Assembly: GCA_963726755.1 (NCBI GenBank)
Contig: CAVSDB010000003.1
Coordinates: 124,001 to 188,000 of the forward strand
Length of the DNA: 64,000 nucleotides
Source of the DNA: DATKIY01 sp963726755
Lineage (GTDB): Bacteria; Actinomycetota; Actinomycetes; JAHEKZ01
Reading direction: 5' to 3'
Both the position numbers and the translations under genes were made by a program. Each line of letters begins with the position of its first letter. Position 1 is the stretch's first letter. Positions 18,710-27,446 of the stretch are shown here, piece by piece. The notes under the pieces are model-generated. The model did not search any database and was not told the DNA's origin. It saw only the letters and a program-made list of their open reading frames with translations.

Positions 18710-19261
18710 ATGGCGAGCGAGACTGATCCCGCGGTCGTCGATACTGCGGTCATCGATCCAGCGCTGACCCAAGCGCTCATCGCCGAGACTGCCGCCAAGG
18801 CTGACCTGGTCTGGGTGCAGGTGGGTGACAATCCCGCGCAGGCGTTGTGGCACATCTGGCACGACAGTGCTGTCACCGTCGTCACCGGCGGCCGCGAACA
18901 ACCCGACCCAGGTTTCGTCGATGGCCAGACGGTCCAACTCATCCTGCGGAGCAAGGACAAACTGACCCGCGTCCTGACGATCGCCGCTGACGTGGTTCGC
19001 ATCAATCCAGATTCGTCGAAGTGGGACGACGTGAGTAAATCGCTGCAACCCAAGCGGCTGAACGCCAGCGACGGTGAGGAACAACCCCGGAGGTGGGCGC
19101 GCGAGTCAGCCGTGTGGCAACTTCGACCAACCGGCCTGCCGAGCCAGGCCCCAGGAGCAATGGACGATTCTTCAGGGCGAGCCGTACCTCGAGCCACCCC
19201 CGCGACTACCGACGACTGGCAGCCCTTCCACGCAGGCAAAGCCACCCGACGACGCCGTTAG
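18710..19261 (+). CDS. conserved hypothetical protein, possible PPOX/FMN split-barrel type
   Basis: 183 residues. Residues 15-110 alternate beta strands (ADLVWVQV, SAVTVVTGG, TVQLILRS, RVLTIAADVVRI), a pattern like pyridoxamine-phosphate-oxidase split barrels without clear FMN contacts. The tail is basic and disordered, ending RRRR. Transcribed away from the CoA lyase operon, and its stop overlaps that of the PhzF gene by 4 bases. Fold assignment is weak. Confidence 0.6.
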   Translation: MASETDPAVVDTAVIDPALTQALIAETAAKADLVWVQVGDNPAQALWHIWHDSAVTVVTGGREQPDPGFVDGQTVQLILRSKDKLTRVLTIAADVVRINPDSSKWDDVSKSLQPKRLNASDGEEQPRRWARESAVWQLRPTGLPSQAPGAMDDSSGRAVPRATPATTDDWQPFHAGKATRRRR

Positions 19262-20151
19262 AGCGGCGGCACCTCGATGGTGCCGGTCGCTACCGGTGCC
19301 ACCTTCCCGGTTACTTGTGTATGAAACACCGCGCCGTCTTGTACTTCGACGTCAACGCGCAGCTTGGACGGTCGTCCCAGCTGTACTCCTTGCGAAATGT
19401 TGATGGTGGTTACGCCATCGGGAATCAATCCTTGCCCGGCGGCGTAAACACCAAACGCCAACGCCGCAGAACCAGTCGCAGGGTCCTCGACTGCCCCAAT
19501 GTCGCTGGCAAACATTCGAGCAGCCACGTTGGCCACAGCGTCTTCCCACGCGACGACGTACACACCGGTGAGTTCGTTCGGCAGACCGAAGAACCCACGA
19601 AGCAACTTCAAATCGCCCTCACACCGCGACAGCGCGCTCACGTGAACGGGGAGCACTACATAGGGCAATCCCACAGACGCCACCTTCACCGGCGGGCCAG
19701 AAAGATCCGAGGCTCCTAGTCCCACAGCTGCAAGAGCGGCGTCCCGATCGGCCACATCGGCAAGCATCGGCTCACCGCCAGAGACGGTGGCGGAGTCTTC
19801 GCTAACTTGCAAAGCCAAGACTCCGGCCCCACAGGACTGACGGGCGGTACCAAGTTCAAGGCGACCGAGTGATCGGAGCAGCCAGGCTGTCCCGACCGAG
19901 GGGTGACCAGCGAACGGAAGCTCGACTTCCGGGGTGAAGATGCGCAACTGATAGTCGGCTCCGTCCACATCTGGCGGAAAGAGTGGAAACGCAGTTTCCG
20001 ACAAATGGAACTGCTCGGCCAACCGCTGCATTTGCACAGTGGTGAGCGACTCACCGCCGAGAACGATGGCCAACGGATTGCCAGCGAACGGACGATCGGT
20101 AAACACGTCGACGACGTGGTATTCCAACCGCAACCGATCGACGTCAGTCAC
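19258..20151 (-). CDS. PhzF family isomerase/epimerase
   Basis: 297 residues. N-terminal VVDVFTDRPFAGNPLAIVLGG and the SETAF segment that holds the catalytic glutamate of the PhzF/DapF-like fold, with FAGHPSVGTAWLL in the middle and DPATGSAALAFGVY in the C-terminal half. The family includes the phenazine isomerase PhzF, but most members, including stand-alone ones like this, have unknown substrates. No phenazine genes are nearby. Confidence 0.9.
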   Translation of the reverse strand: MTDVDRLRLEYHVVDVFTDRPFAGNPLAIVLGGESLTTVQMQRLAEQFHLSETAFPLFPPDVDGADYQLRIFTPEVELPFAGHPSVGTAWLLRSLGRLELGTARQSCGAGVLALQVSEDSATVSGGEPMLADVADRDAALAAVGLGASDLSGPPVKVASVGLPYVVLPVHVSALSRCEGDLKLLRGFFGLPNELTGVYVVAWEDAVANVAARMFASDIGAVEDPATGSAALAFGVYAAGQGLIPDGVTTINISQGVQLGRPSKLRVDVEVQDGAVFHTQVTGKVAPVATGTIEVPPL

Positions 20152-20169
20152 GCCCTACACCCGAATCGC

Positions 20170-20922
20170 TTACGGACTGGAAGTTGGACTCGGCTGCGGC
20201 AGCGTACTGAGATCGACGACGTCAGTGTCCGCCGGTGCGGTGACAGTAAGTGGTTGGTTCCAGTCAGACAACAACAGTTCCTGGCCGTCCTTCGAGGTCG
20301 TCTTCAACGGGAGCGCATCACCCTGAAGTGACACGGATAACTTGCCCTGGTCTTTACTGTCGATGAGCTCAATTACCGGAACGCCGCCGACCGTTGATTG
20401 GTCACCCTTTGTTACATCGCCGCCGTGAGAACTAAGGCTGGTCACGAGTCCAGAGAAGTCGGTGAATACCGATAACGAGGTGTCGGTCGTCGGCACCGCG
20501 ATGAACTTCCCGCTGTAGTCGGCGAGGTCGGTCTCGGTTATTCCCTTATCTGTCCAGTAACTGTCCGGGGGAGCGACCCACGTCTGCTCGCCTACTGAGA
20601 CCACCTGATTCGCCTCATTGCTGACGGTGAGAGTTCCGCTCGATGAGCCGCTGCCCTCGCCAGAAAGCGTCATGTCAATCGTTAGGGGGCTCCCCTGATT
20701 GTCGAGTTCACCGGTGATGTGGACCGACGAAGCATTATCGAGAGCCGAGATCACCTCAGTCAGGATCTCGTCTGCGCTCACGTCTTCCAGACCATTCGCG
20801 GATGCGGCCGTATCTGGGGTGTTAGCCGAGCCCCCACCGCTGTCGGAGCAGCCAGTCAGTACGGCGGCGCCGATCAACAGGGCAGCGCCGAGCGTCCGGG
20901 CTGAAGTCGTGCGGAGGTACAT
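20170..20922 (-). CDS. LppX/LprAFG-type lipoprotein
   Basis: 250 residues from the ATG at 20922. The signal peptide ends in a lipobox (AAVLTGC, Cys near residue 25), so the protein is lipid-anchored. The mature part (ALDNASSVHITGEL, TIDMTLSGEGSGSSSGTLTV, VGEQTWVAPPDSYWTDKG) follows the LppX_LprAFG pattern, a half-barrel that carries lipids in mycobacteria. A short Pro/Ser tail closes it. Ligand unknown. Divergent from the CBS/MgtE-N gene. Confidence 0.82.
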   Translation of the reverse strand: MYLRTTSARTLGAALLIGAAVLTGCSDSGGGSANTPDTAASANGLEDVSADEILTEVISALDNASSVHITGELDNQGSPLTIDMTLSGEGSGSSSGTLTVSNEANQVVSVGEQTWVAPPDSYWTDKGITETDLADYSGKFIAVPTTDTSLSVFTDFSGLVTSLSSHGGDVTKGDQSTVGGVPVIELIDSKDQGKLSVSLQGDALPLKTTSKDGQELLLSDWNQPLTVTAPADTDVVDLSTLPQPSPTSSP

Positions 20923-21017
20923 GGGGGGTCCTTGTCCTGTGAGTGGGCCTTCGAACTTAGCAGGGACGCGCACGTCACCTGCTTCGGCACACTGGTGCAC
21001 GCGGGTAACCTTCCGAC

Positions 21018-22286
21018 GTGAGCAGTCCATCCCGCGTCTTCATCGCCCGGCTGGCTGGCGTGCCGGTGTTCGAGCCGAGCGGCGACCAGGTCGGTCGCAT
21101 CCGCGACGTTGTGGTGACCCTTCGAAGCGCCCCCCGACCACCTCGAGTGATCGGTTTGGTGGTCGAGGTGCAGCCTCGTCGCCGAATCTTCCTGCCCATG
21201 ACCCGAGTGAGCACCATGGAAGCCGCGGGAGTGATCGTCAGCGGTTTGGTGAACCTAAGACGATTCGAGCAGCGTGACGGCGAGGTTGTCGTTGTCGGCG
21301 AACTGTTTGACTCATCTGTCGAGTTGGTTGACAACGGCGAGTCAGTGACGCTGCTCGACATCGGTATCGAACAACTGCGTACGCGCGACTGGGAAGTTTC
21401 AAAGGCGTTCGTGCAGCGTAAGAGCAAAGCGCTACGGCGCCGTGGTGAACAGTTCGTCGTCGACTGGAATGAGATCACGGGTCTAACTCTCGATGAGAGT
21501 GACCAGGGGGCAGCATCCCTGTTGGCGACGTTTGAAAAACTTCGTCCCGCCGACCTAGCGCAAGCCGTCCAAGACCTGACACCCAAACGTCAACTCGAGG
21601 TCGTCGCTGCATTGGACGACGATCGCCTCGCTGACGTTCTCGAAGAGATGAGCGAGGACGAGTCCATCGCAATCCTCGACAAACTCGAGGATGAGCGCGC
21701 CGCTGATGTGCTTGAGGCCATGGATCCCGACGACGCGGCCGACGTGCTCAGCGATCTTCCTGAAGGAACACGTCTTCGACTGCTTGCACTGATGGAACCG
21801 GACGAGGCCGACGATGTGCGACGCCTCCTCGACTACGACGACTACACGGCCGGCGGCCTCATGACCCCGGAGCCAGTGATCTTGGCTCCCGATGCAACTG
21901 TCGCTGAAGCTCTCGCTCGGATCCGTAACTCAGACCTGCCGCCGGCGCTAGCCGCGCAGGTCTACGTTTGCCGCCCACCTCTAGAGGTGCCTACCGGGCG
22001 CTACCTCGGGACCGTCCACTTCCAGCGACTGCTGCGCGAGATGCCGTCAGCCCTGGTGTCCGAAGTGGTGGACTCCGAACTAGAAGCAGTGACACCGGAT
22101 GTTCCGTTGGCCGTCGTCACGAGCATCCTGGCGACGTACAACTTGGTAGCGATACCGGTGGTCGAGGCCAACGACCGATTGGTCGGCGCGATCACCGTGG
22201 ACGACGTCATCGACCACATGCTGCCGAACAACTGGCGCCGTGCGTCCGAGGTGGATCCTGACGCGGGGGTGAGTCATGGCTCGTGA
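21018..22286 (+). CDS. PRC-barrel + MgtE N domain + CBS pair protein without membrane part
   Basis: 422 residues. Residues 1-80 look like a PRC-barrel (VFEPSGDQVGRIRDVVVTL). Residues about 170-275 are an MgtE intracellular N domain (LLATFEKLRPADLAQAVQDL, with repeated DDDRLADVLEEM-like helices). Residues 285-405 hold two CBS motifs (AGGLMTPEPVIL, AIPVVEANDRLVGAITVDDVID). In MgtE these soluble domains sense Mg2+ and gate a five-helix channel, which is missing here. It overlaps the DUF1003 membrane protein gene by 11 bases, so that protein may be its membrane partner. GTG start. Confidence 0.88.
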   Translation: MSSPSRVFIARLAGVPVFEPSGDQVGRIRDVVVTLRSAPRPPRVIGLVVEVQPRRRIFLPMTRVSTMEAAGVIVSGLVNLRRFEQRDGEVVVVGELFDSSVELVDNGESVTLLDIGIEQLRTRDWEVSKAFVQRKSKALRRRGEQFVVDWNEITGLTLDESDQGAASLLATFEKLRPADLAQAVQDLTPKRQLEVVAALDDDRLADVLEEMSEDESIAILDKLEDERAADVLEAMDPDDAADVLSDLPEGTRLRLLALMEPDEADDVRRLLDYDDYTAGGLMTPEPVILAPDATVAEALARIRNSDLPPALAAQVYVCRPPLEVPTGRYLGTVHFQRLLREMPSALVSEVVDSELEAVTPDVPLAVVTSILATYNLVAIPVVEANDRLVGAITVDDVIDHMLPNNWRRASEVDPDAGVSHGS

Positions 22287-22812
22287 AGTTAGGCGCGCTC
22301 GCCTCGACCAACCCAAGGGCTCTCGACGCTCGGTAATTCGTTCTCCATACGACCCGGAGACGTTCGGCAAGTTCTCCGATCGGATCAGTCGCTTCATCGG
22401 TTCGTGGCGCTTCATCGCATACATGATCGCGTTCGTTGCCGCCTGGATGCTCTGGAACCTGCTGGCGCCGCCAGACCTGACTTTCGACGAGTGGCCGTTC
22501 ATCGGTCTCACCTTGATGCTCTCGCTGCAAGCCTCGTTTGCTGCACCACTGATTTTGCTGTCGCAGAACCGGCAGACCGATCGCGACCGCGTGCAGTACT
22601 GGGAGGATCGCGCCCGGATCGATCGGATCATCGCCGACGACGACTTCCTAACCCGCGAGGTTGCGGCACTACGGATGGCCGTCAACGACGTCGCCACCCG
22701 CGACTTCATCCGCGACCAACTTCGAGACCTCGCCACCGACCTCTCCGGCGACTTCTCCGGCGATCCAACCGTGGCCCGAGCAGGCGACGCCCCTCCCGAC
22801 GAAAACTCCTAA
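22276..22812 (+). CDS. DUF1003 family membrane protein
   Basis: 178 residues. The DUF1003 core is clear: FSDRISRFIGSWRFIAYMIAFVAAWMLWN (TM1), WPFIGLTLMLSLQASFAAPLILLSQNRQ (TM2), then DRVQYWEDRARIDRIIADDDFLTREVAALR. Function of the family is unknown. Overlap with the MgtE-N/CBS gene supports joint synthesis. The C-terminal 40 residues are acidic and disordered. Confidence 0.9.
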   Translation: MAREVRRARLDQPKGSRRSVIRSPYDPETFGKFSDRISRFIGSWRFIAYMIAFVAAWMLWNLLAPPDLTFDEWPFIGLTLMLSLQASFAAPLILLSQNRQTDRDRVQYWEDRARIDRIIADDDFLTREVAALRMAVNDVATRDFIRDQLRDLATDLSGDFSGDPTVARAGDAPPDENS

Positions 22813-22912
22813 GAACGACGCGTTCTCCCACACTGGTGCAACAAACTCCCCATTCATGCTGTGGATAGGCCGGACGGATCGCCGGGGAGTACGCTCGCAC
22901 TGACATATCCAT

Positions 22913-22998
22913 ACGACAGGGGAGCGCCTCGGCGCTGAGAGTGCGGACCTCCGCAGACCCTTGAACCTGATCCGGGTAATGCCGGCGAAGGGAGTCGT
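22913..22998 (+). ncRNA. TPP riboswitch (THI element)
   Basis: All conserved blocks are present: CAGGGGAGC, CTGAGA at 22935-22940, ACCCTTGAACCTGATC, GGGTAATGCCGGCG and AAGGGAG. P1 is a 5-bp stem, ACGAC (22913-22917) with GTCGT (22994-22998), ending one base before the ATG at 23000. The Shine-Dalgarno sequence GAAGGGAG (22987-22994) is inside the aptamer, so binding of thiamine diphosphate should hide it and block translation of the transporter directly. No separate expression platform is seen. Confidence 0.96.
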
Positions 22999-22999
22999 C

Positions 23000-23608
23000 A
23001 TGAGCACACCCGCTCCTGACATTCGAAGCACCGAACTATCAGTCAATCAACGGCCGTGGCAGACCGTTGAGATCGTGGTCACCGCCACCCTCGCGGTCGC
23101 ATTCGGGGTCGTCTTCTGGGCGTGGAATCTGTTGTGGACGGCTACGGGGGGCGCGTTCGCGGCACTCCCCCCGATTCAGGGCTTGCTGTACGGCGTATGG
23201 CTAGTACCAGGCGTACTCGCGGGCCTCGTCGTACGTCGTCCCGGTGCCGCTTTCTTCGCCGCAGTCGTGGCAGCCGCCGTCTCGGCTCTCATGGGATCGC
23301 AGTGGGGTCTGGTCGCAGTCGTCTACGGCGTGGTTCAGGGCGCGGCACCTGAGCTTGTCTTCGCGCTCCGCAGGTACCGCGCTGATCTGGTTACGGCACT
23401 CCTGGCGGCAGCTGCAACCGGGCTCGGCTCGCTCGGCCTCGACCTGGTGCTCTACTACCCAACCTGGTCGACCGGCTGGAAGTGGGTGTACGCCGGAACC
23501 CTGCTGACGTCGGCGGTGCTAGTCGCGGGCTTCGGTAGTTGGCTGTTGAAGCGGGCATTACTCGCCACCGGTGTATTGGACGACTTGCCGGCTACGTCAC
23601 TGCAGTGA
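23000..23608 (+). CDS. ykoE: YkoE-type ECF transporter S component for thiamine precursor
   Basis: 202 residues with about five to six membrane helices: IVVTATLAVAFGVVFWAWNLLW, LYGVWLVPGVLAGLVV, AAFFAAVVAAAVSALMG, AALLAAAATGLGSLGLDLVLYY and LLTSAVLVAGFGSWLL. It fits YkoE, the substrate-binding S component of the YkoEDC hydroxymethylpyrimidine/thiamine transporter. The TPP riboswitch directly before it and the EcfA/EcfT gene overlapping its stop confirm the role. The start is fixed by the Shine-Dalgarno sequence in the riboswitch. Confidence 0.92.
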   Translation: MSTPAPDIRSTELSVNQRPWQTVEIVVTATLAVAFGVVFWAWNLLWTATGGAFAALPPIQGLLYGVWLVPGVLAGLVVRRPGAAFFAAVVAAAVSALMGSQWGLVAVVYGVVQGAAPELVFALRRYRADLVTALLAAAATGLGSLGLDLVLYYPTWSTGWKWVYAGTLLTSAVLVAGFGSWLLKRALLATGVLDDLPATSLQ

Positions 23609-25798
23609 CCGCGGCCAGCGTCGACGTACGCGGCTTCGGATATCGACCGGCGGGACGCACCGGCTGGGCACTTCGCGACGTCAACTTCTCGATCACTGCG
23701 GGCGAACGCGTGCTGCTGCTCGGCGATTCCGGCTCTGGCAAGAGCACGCTGCTCCGCGCACTCGCTGGGTTGCTCAAAGCCACCGGTGAGCGATCAGGCG
23801 AAGCGCTGATCGACGGCGAGGCGGCGCAGTCATCGCGTCACCGGGTGGGACTCCTGCTTCAGGACCCGGACGCAGGGCTGGTCTTGTCGCGAGCTGGCGA
23901 AGACGTCGCCTTCGGACCGCAAAACCGCGGACTTGACCGAGACGACGTCGCACGGCTCACGACCCAGGCGCTCGACGCCGTTGGATTTGCGTACGACTCC
24001 TAGGCGCGAGATCCATGCGCTCTCGGGTGGTGAGCGGCAACGGCTCGCGCTGGCTGGGGTACTCGCGCTGTCTCCCGGGCTGCTGTTGCTCGACGAACCC
24101 ACGTCGCTGCTCGATCCGGACGGCGCGGCGCTGGTTCGCGAAGCAGTGTCGCGCATCGCGGCGAAACGGCAGGTCACGCTGATAGTGGTCGAGCATCGCG
24201 TCGCGGACTGGATCGATCGCGTCGACCGGGTGATGGTGCTGACTCCCGACGGAATCGTGGCCGATGGAACACCGGCAGAGGTTTCCGCGGACCCCGCAGC
24301 CGACTCGACCTGGCTTCGTCGCCAGTCGCCGCTCGTCGCCTCCCCAGCGAATCCGACGGACCAACTCCTGGTCGCCGAATCTGTCGGCTATCGGTACCGG
24401 GACGCAGTCAAGCCCGCGTTACAGGAGACCGACTGCGACGTGGTCGCCGGTTCGGTTCTTGCGGTCACTGGCCCCAACGGGAGCGGCAAGTCCACGCTCG
24501 GCTTCGTCCTGGGCGGCCTAGTGACTCCCACCGGCGGATCGGTTCGAGCCACCCCCGCCCTCGTTGGCGCGGGTTCGTCGCGGACGGCTCCCCATCGCTG
24601 GTCCGCCAGTGAACTCGCCGGACGTATCGGCACGGTCTTTCAAAATCCCGAGCACAGCTTCCTCACCGGCAGCGTGGGAGAGGAGCTCGCCATCGGCCCG
24701 GAACACGTCCGCCGGTCAACCGATGGGGTCGACGTCACGGTAGGCCAACTCATCGAACGTCTGCGGCTGAGCAATCTCATCGACGCCAACCCATTCACGC
24801 TGTCCGGAGGTGAGCAACGCCGGCTATCCGTTGCCGCCGCACTAGCCGTCGCTCCTAGGGTGCTGATTCTCGACGAACCGACGTTCGGTCAAGATCCGCA
24901 GACGTGGCGCGAAATGGCGACTCTGATCCTTGAGTTGCGCAACGAAGGCGCTGCCATTGTCATCATCACTCACGACCTGGACTTGGTCACCGCGACGGCT
25001 GATCGCAGCCTGCAACTTCACGAAGGTCGCCCCCATACGTGCTGCGCCGGATCTCTCGTGATCACCGCTCTTCCGCGCGAGTTGGGAGCCACCCCGTTCA
25101 CCCGGGCCAATCCTCTTGCGCGACTTACTCCCGCATTGACGCTCGCTACCGTGAACGCTGCGACGTTGTCGGCGCCCATACACCTGACAACACTGGCGAT
25201 CACCGCCCTTGCTCTACCACTTCTGGCTTTGTCGGTGCGTCAGTGCTGGCGACTGACGTGGCCATTGCTCGTTGCCACTGCGACGTTGTTCATCGTGAAC
25301 ACCCTGGCCTACCCCGGTTCAGGAATTCATCACGCGGACATCGTGGCCGGCGCGACGACGGCAACGCGACTACTCGCCATCGCCCTACCAGGACTGCTCG
25401 TGTTCGCCACCATCGATGCCGTTGACCTCGTTGACGCATTGGTGCAGCAACTACGGTTGTCGCCGCGATTTGGCTACGGCGCGCTGGCTGCGTTGCGACT
25501 ACTGCCGTTGCTCACGTCCGACTGGCAACTTCAGGCCCGCGCTGCACGTGCTCGGGGTGTAAGCGTTCACGGACCTGTGCAACGCGTCCGGCAACTGTTC
25601 CGACGCCTGTTGGGCCTCCTGGTCACCGCCGTACGTCGCGCCACCAGACTTTCAGTCGCCCTCGACGCGAGGGGGTTCGACGGTGCCCGTCGCGCGTCAG
25701 CCCGCCCCAGCAGTTGGACGGCTCAGGACTGGGGGTGGTGCGCGGGTGGGCTGTTAGCAGCGTTAGCCGCGATCGCCATACCCCAACTGCTTACCTGA
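23605..25798 (+). CDS. fused ECF transporter: two ATPase domains plus T component (YkoD-YkoC), +1 frameshift
   Basis: Starts with GTG overlapping the ykoE stop (GTGA). First ABC ATPase: Walker A GDSGSGKST, Q-loop LLLQDPDAG, then a one-base shift near 23996, and LSGGERQRLALA with Walker B LLLLDEPTSLLD. Second ABC ATPase: TGPNGSGKST, LSGGEQRRLSVA, LILDEPTFGQD. With no stop, residues from about 480 on form an EcfT/CbiQ domain (ATPFTRANPLARLTPAL, RLLAIALPGLLVFATIDAVDLVDAL, ARAARARGVSVHGP) with several helices. In Bacillus these are separate ykoD and ykoC genes. It should power uptake of a thiamine precursor through YkoE. The fusion may be real, or a stop may have been lost by error. Confidence 0.87.
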
Positions 25799-25857
25799 GT
25801 AGTCCAGGTAGCCACGCGGCCGAATTGCCAGACAACCACCCACGTAGCATCGACAGC

Positions 25858-26991
25858 ATGTCGCCAACGCCCGAAGCCATCCAGGCCGCGCTCGCCACGG
25901 TCAACGATCCGGAGATTCATCGCCCGATCACGGATCTGGGCATGGTCAAGTCGGTCGAGATCGCCGACGACGGCGCAGTGACCGTAGGGATCTACCTCAC
26001 CGTGGCCGGGTGTCCGCTGCGCGACAAAATCACCCGCGACGTCACCGCTGCGGTCAATAGTGTGGCCGGCGTCTCCGCGGTCGTTGTCGACCTCGATGTC
26101 ATGAGCGACACCCAACGTCAACAAATGACCGCGAGCCTGCGCGGCGGTCAGGCTGAGAAGGAGATCCCCTTCGCCAAGGCTGGCTCATTGACCAAGGTCT
26201 TCGCCGTGGCCTCAGGAAAAGGCGGCGTAGGTAAGTCGTCCGTCACGGTGAACCTTGCTGCGGCCATGGCCGCAGATGGCTTGACGGTCGGCGTGGTCGA
26301 TGCCGATATCTACGGGCACTCAATCCCACGCATGCTGGGCGTTACAGAGCGACCCACCCAGGTCGAGAGCATGATCATGCCTCCGCAGTCGCACGGCGTG
26401 AGTGTCATCTCGATCGGCATGTTCACCGCTGGCAACACGCCAGTTGTTTGGCGCGGACCGATGCTTCACCGCGCACTGCAACAGTTCCTCGCCGACGTTT
26501 GGTGGGGTGACCTAGACGTGTTGTTGATGGACCTACCGCCGGGTACCGGCGACATCGCCATCTCGGTCGCACAACTGGTTCCAAACGCCGAACTCTTGGT
26601 CGTCACCACTCCCCAACAGGCGGCAGCAGAAGTTGCCGAACGAGCGGGCACCATCGCGCTGCAAACTCATCAACGGATTGCCGGCGTCATCGAGAACATG
26701 TCGTGGTTGCCTTGCCCACATTGCGACGAGCGCGTTGAGGTCTTCGGCAGCGGTGGCGGACAGCAGGTTGCCGATGGGCTCACCCAGTCGCTTGGCGCCG
26801 AGGTTCCGTTGCTAGGGCAGATCCCTATCGACCTTCGACTGCGAGAAGGCGGGGACGACGGAGTGCCGCTCGTTCTCAGCGATCCCACGTCGGCTGCGGG
26901 TCAAGCTCTCGGCGACATGGCCCGACGCTTGGGTCGTAAGGAACGTGGCTTACTCGGGCGCTCGCTCAACCTGACGCCGACTCGCTCGTAG
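25858..26991 (+). CDS. Mrp/NBP35-type iron-sulfur cluster carrier ATPase
   Basis: 377 residues from the ATG at 25858. N-terminal MIP18/DUF59 domain (residues 1-90: AALATVNDPEIHRPITDLGMVKSV). The P-loop NTPase domain has the deviant Walker A SGKGGVGKSS, VDADIYGHSIPRML, DLPPGTGDIAIS, and WLPCPHCDE with the CxxC that binds a bridging cluster in dimers. It carries Fe-S clusters to target enzymes in the cytosol. It faces tatB and htrA on the other strand, an order common in actinobacteria. Confidence 0.93.
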   Translation: MSPTPEAIQAALATVNDPEIHRPITDLGMVKSVEIADDGAVTVGIYLTVAGCPLRDKITRDVTAAVNSVAGVSAVVVDLDVMSDTQRQQMTASLRGGQAEKEIPFAKAGSLTKVFAVASGKGGVGKSSVTVNLAAAMAADGLTVGVVDADIYGHSIPRMLGVTERPTQVESMIMPPQSHGVSVISIGMFTAGNTPVVWRGPMLHRALQQFLADVWWGDLDVLLMDLPPGTGDIAISVAQLVPNAELLVVTTPQQAAAEVAERAGTIALQTHQRIAGVIENMSWLPCPHCDERVEVFGSGGGQQVADGLTQSLGAEVPLLGQIPIDLRLREGGDDGVPLVLSDPTSAAGQALGDMARRLGRKERGLLGRSLNLTPTRS

Positions 26992-27026
26992 TTCAAGCAA
27001 CAACGTCGCTGCCAACTGAACGCCGA

Positions 27027-27422
27027 CTAGATCGCGTCCGCATCGATCGTCGGCGCGGGCGGCTCTTGCTTATCGTCGTCGCTCGCGGCTGACGGACCTG
27101 ACCCGGTTACAGACCCAGTGCGTCGAGTCGCTTTGCGCCCGGTCGGATCATCCAGGTGACGCTGGACGTCCTTGACCTCGTCGTCGATCGGGTCCAACAG
27201 GTTCTTGCGCACGAACGTCGCGGGGTTCAGGTCCGACAAATTGAGGTCACCGAGTTCAGGTCCTAGCGACTCCTGCAGGTCCCGCCGGGCGCCAGTGGCG
27301 AGCTTGCGAATCTCGCGCAAGAGTCGGCCAGCGTCAGCCGCAAGTTTGGGTAACTTCTCCGGTCCGAAGATGAGCAGGGCAATGACCACGATGGCCCCGA
27401 ACTCCCACGGCGACATACCCAT
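27027..27422 (-). CDS. tatB: Sec-independent protein translocase subunit TatB
   Basis: 131 residues. One N-terminal membrane helix (EFGAIVVIALLIFGPEKLP) with the conserved FGPxKLP hinge, then an amphipathic helix (LAADAGRLLREIRKLATGARRDLQ) and a charged, flexible tail. TatB forms the twin-arginine substrate receptor with TatC. It lies 24 bases after the HtrA-type protease gene on the same strand, the usual actinobacterial neighbour. Start at 27422 or at the in-frame ATG two codons on. Confidence 0.9.
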   Translation of the reverse strand: MGMSPWEFGAIVVIALLIFGPEKLPKLAADAGRLLREIRKLATGARRDLQESLGPELGDLNLSDLNPATFVRKNLLDPIDDEVKDVQRHLDDPTGRKATRRTGSVTGSGPSAASDDDKQEPPAPTIDADAI

Positions 27423-27446
27423 ACCGCAAGGGTACGGGTTATGGGC

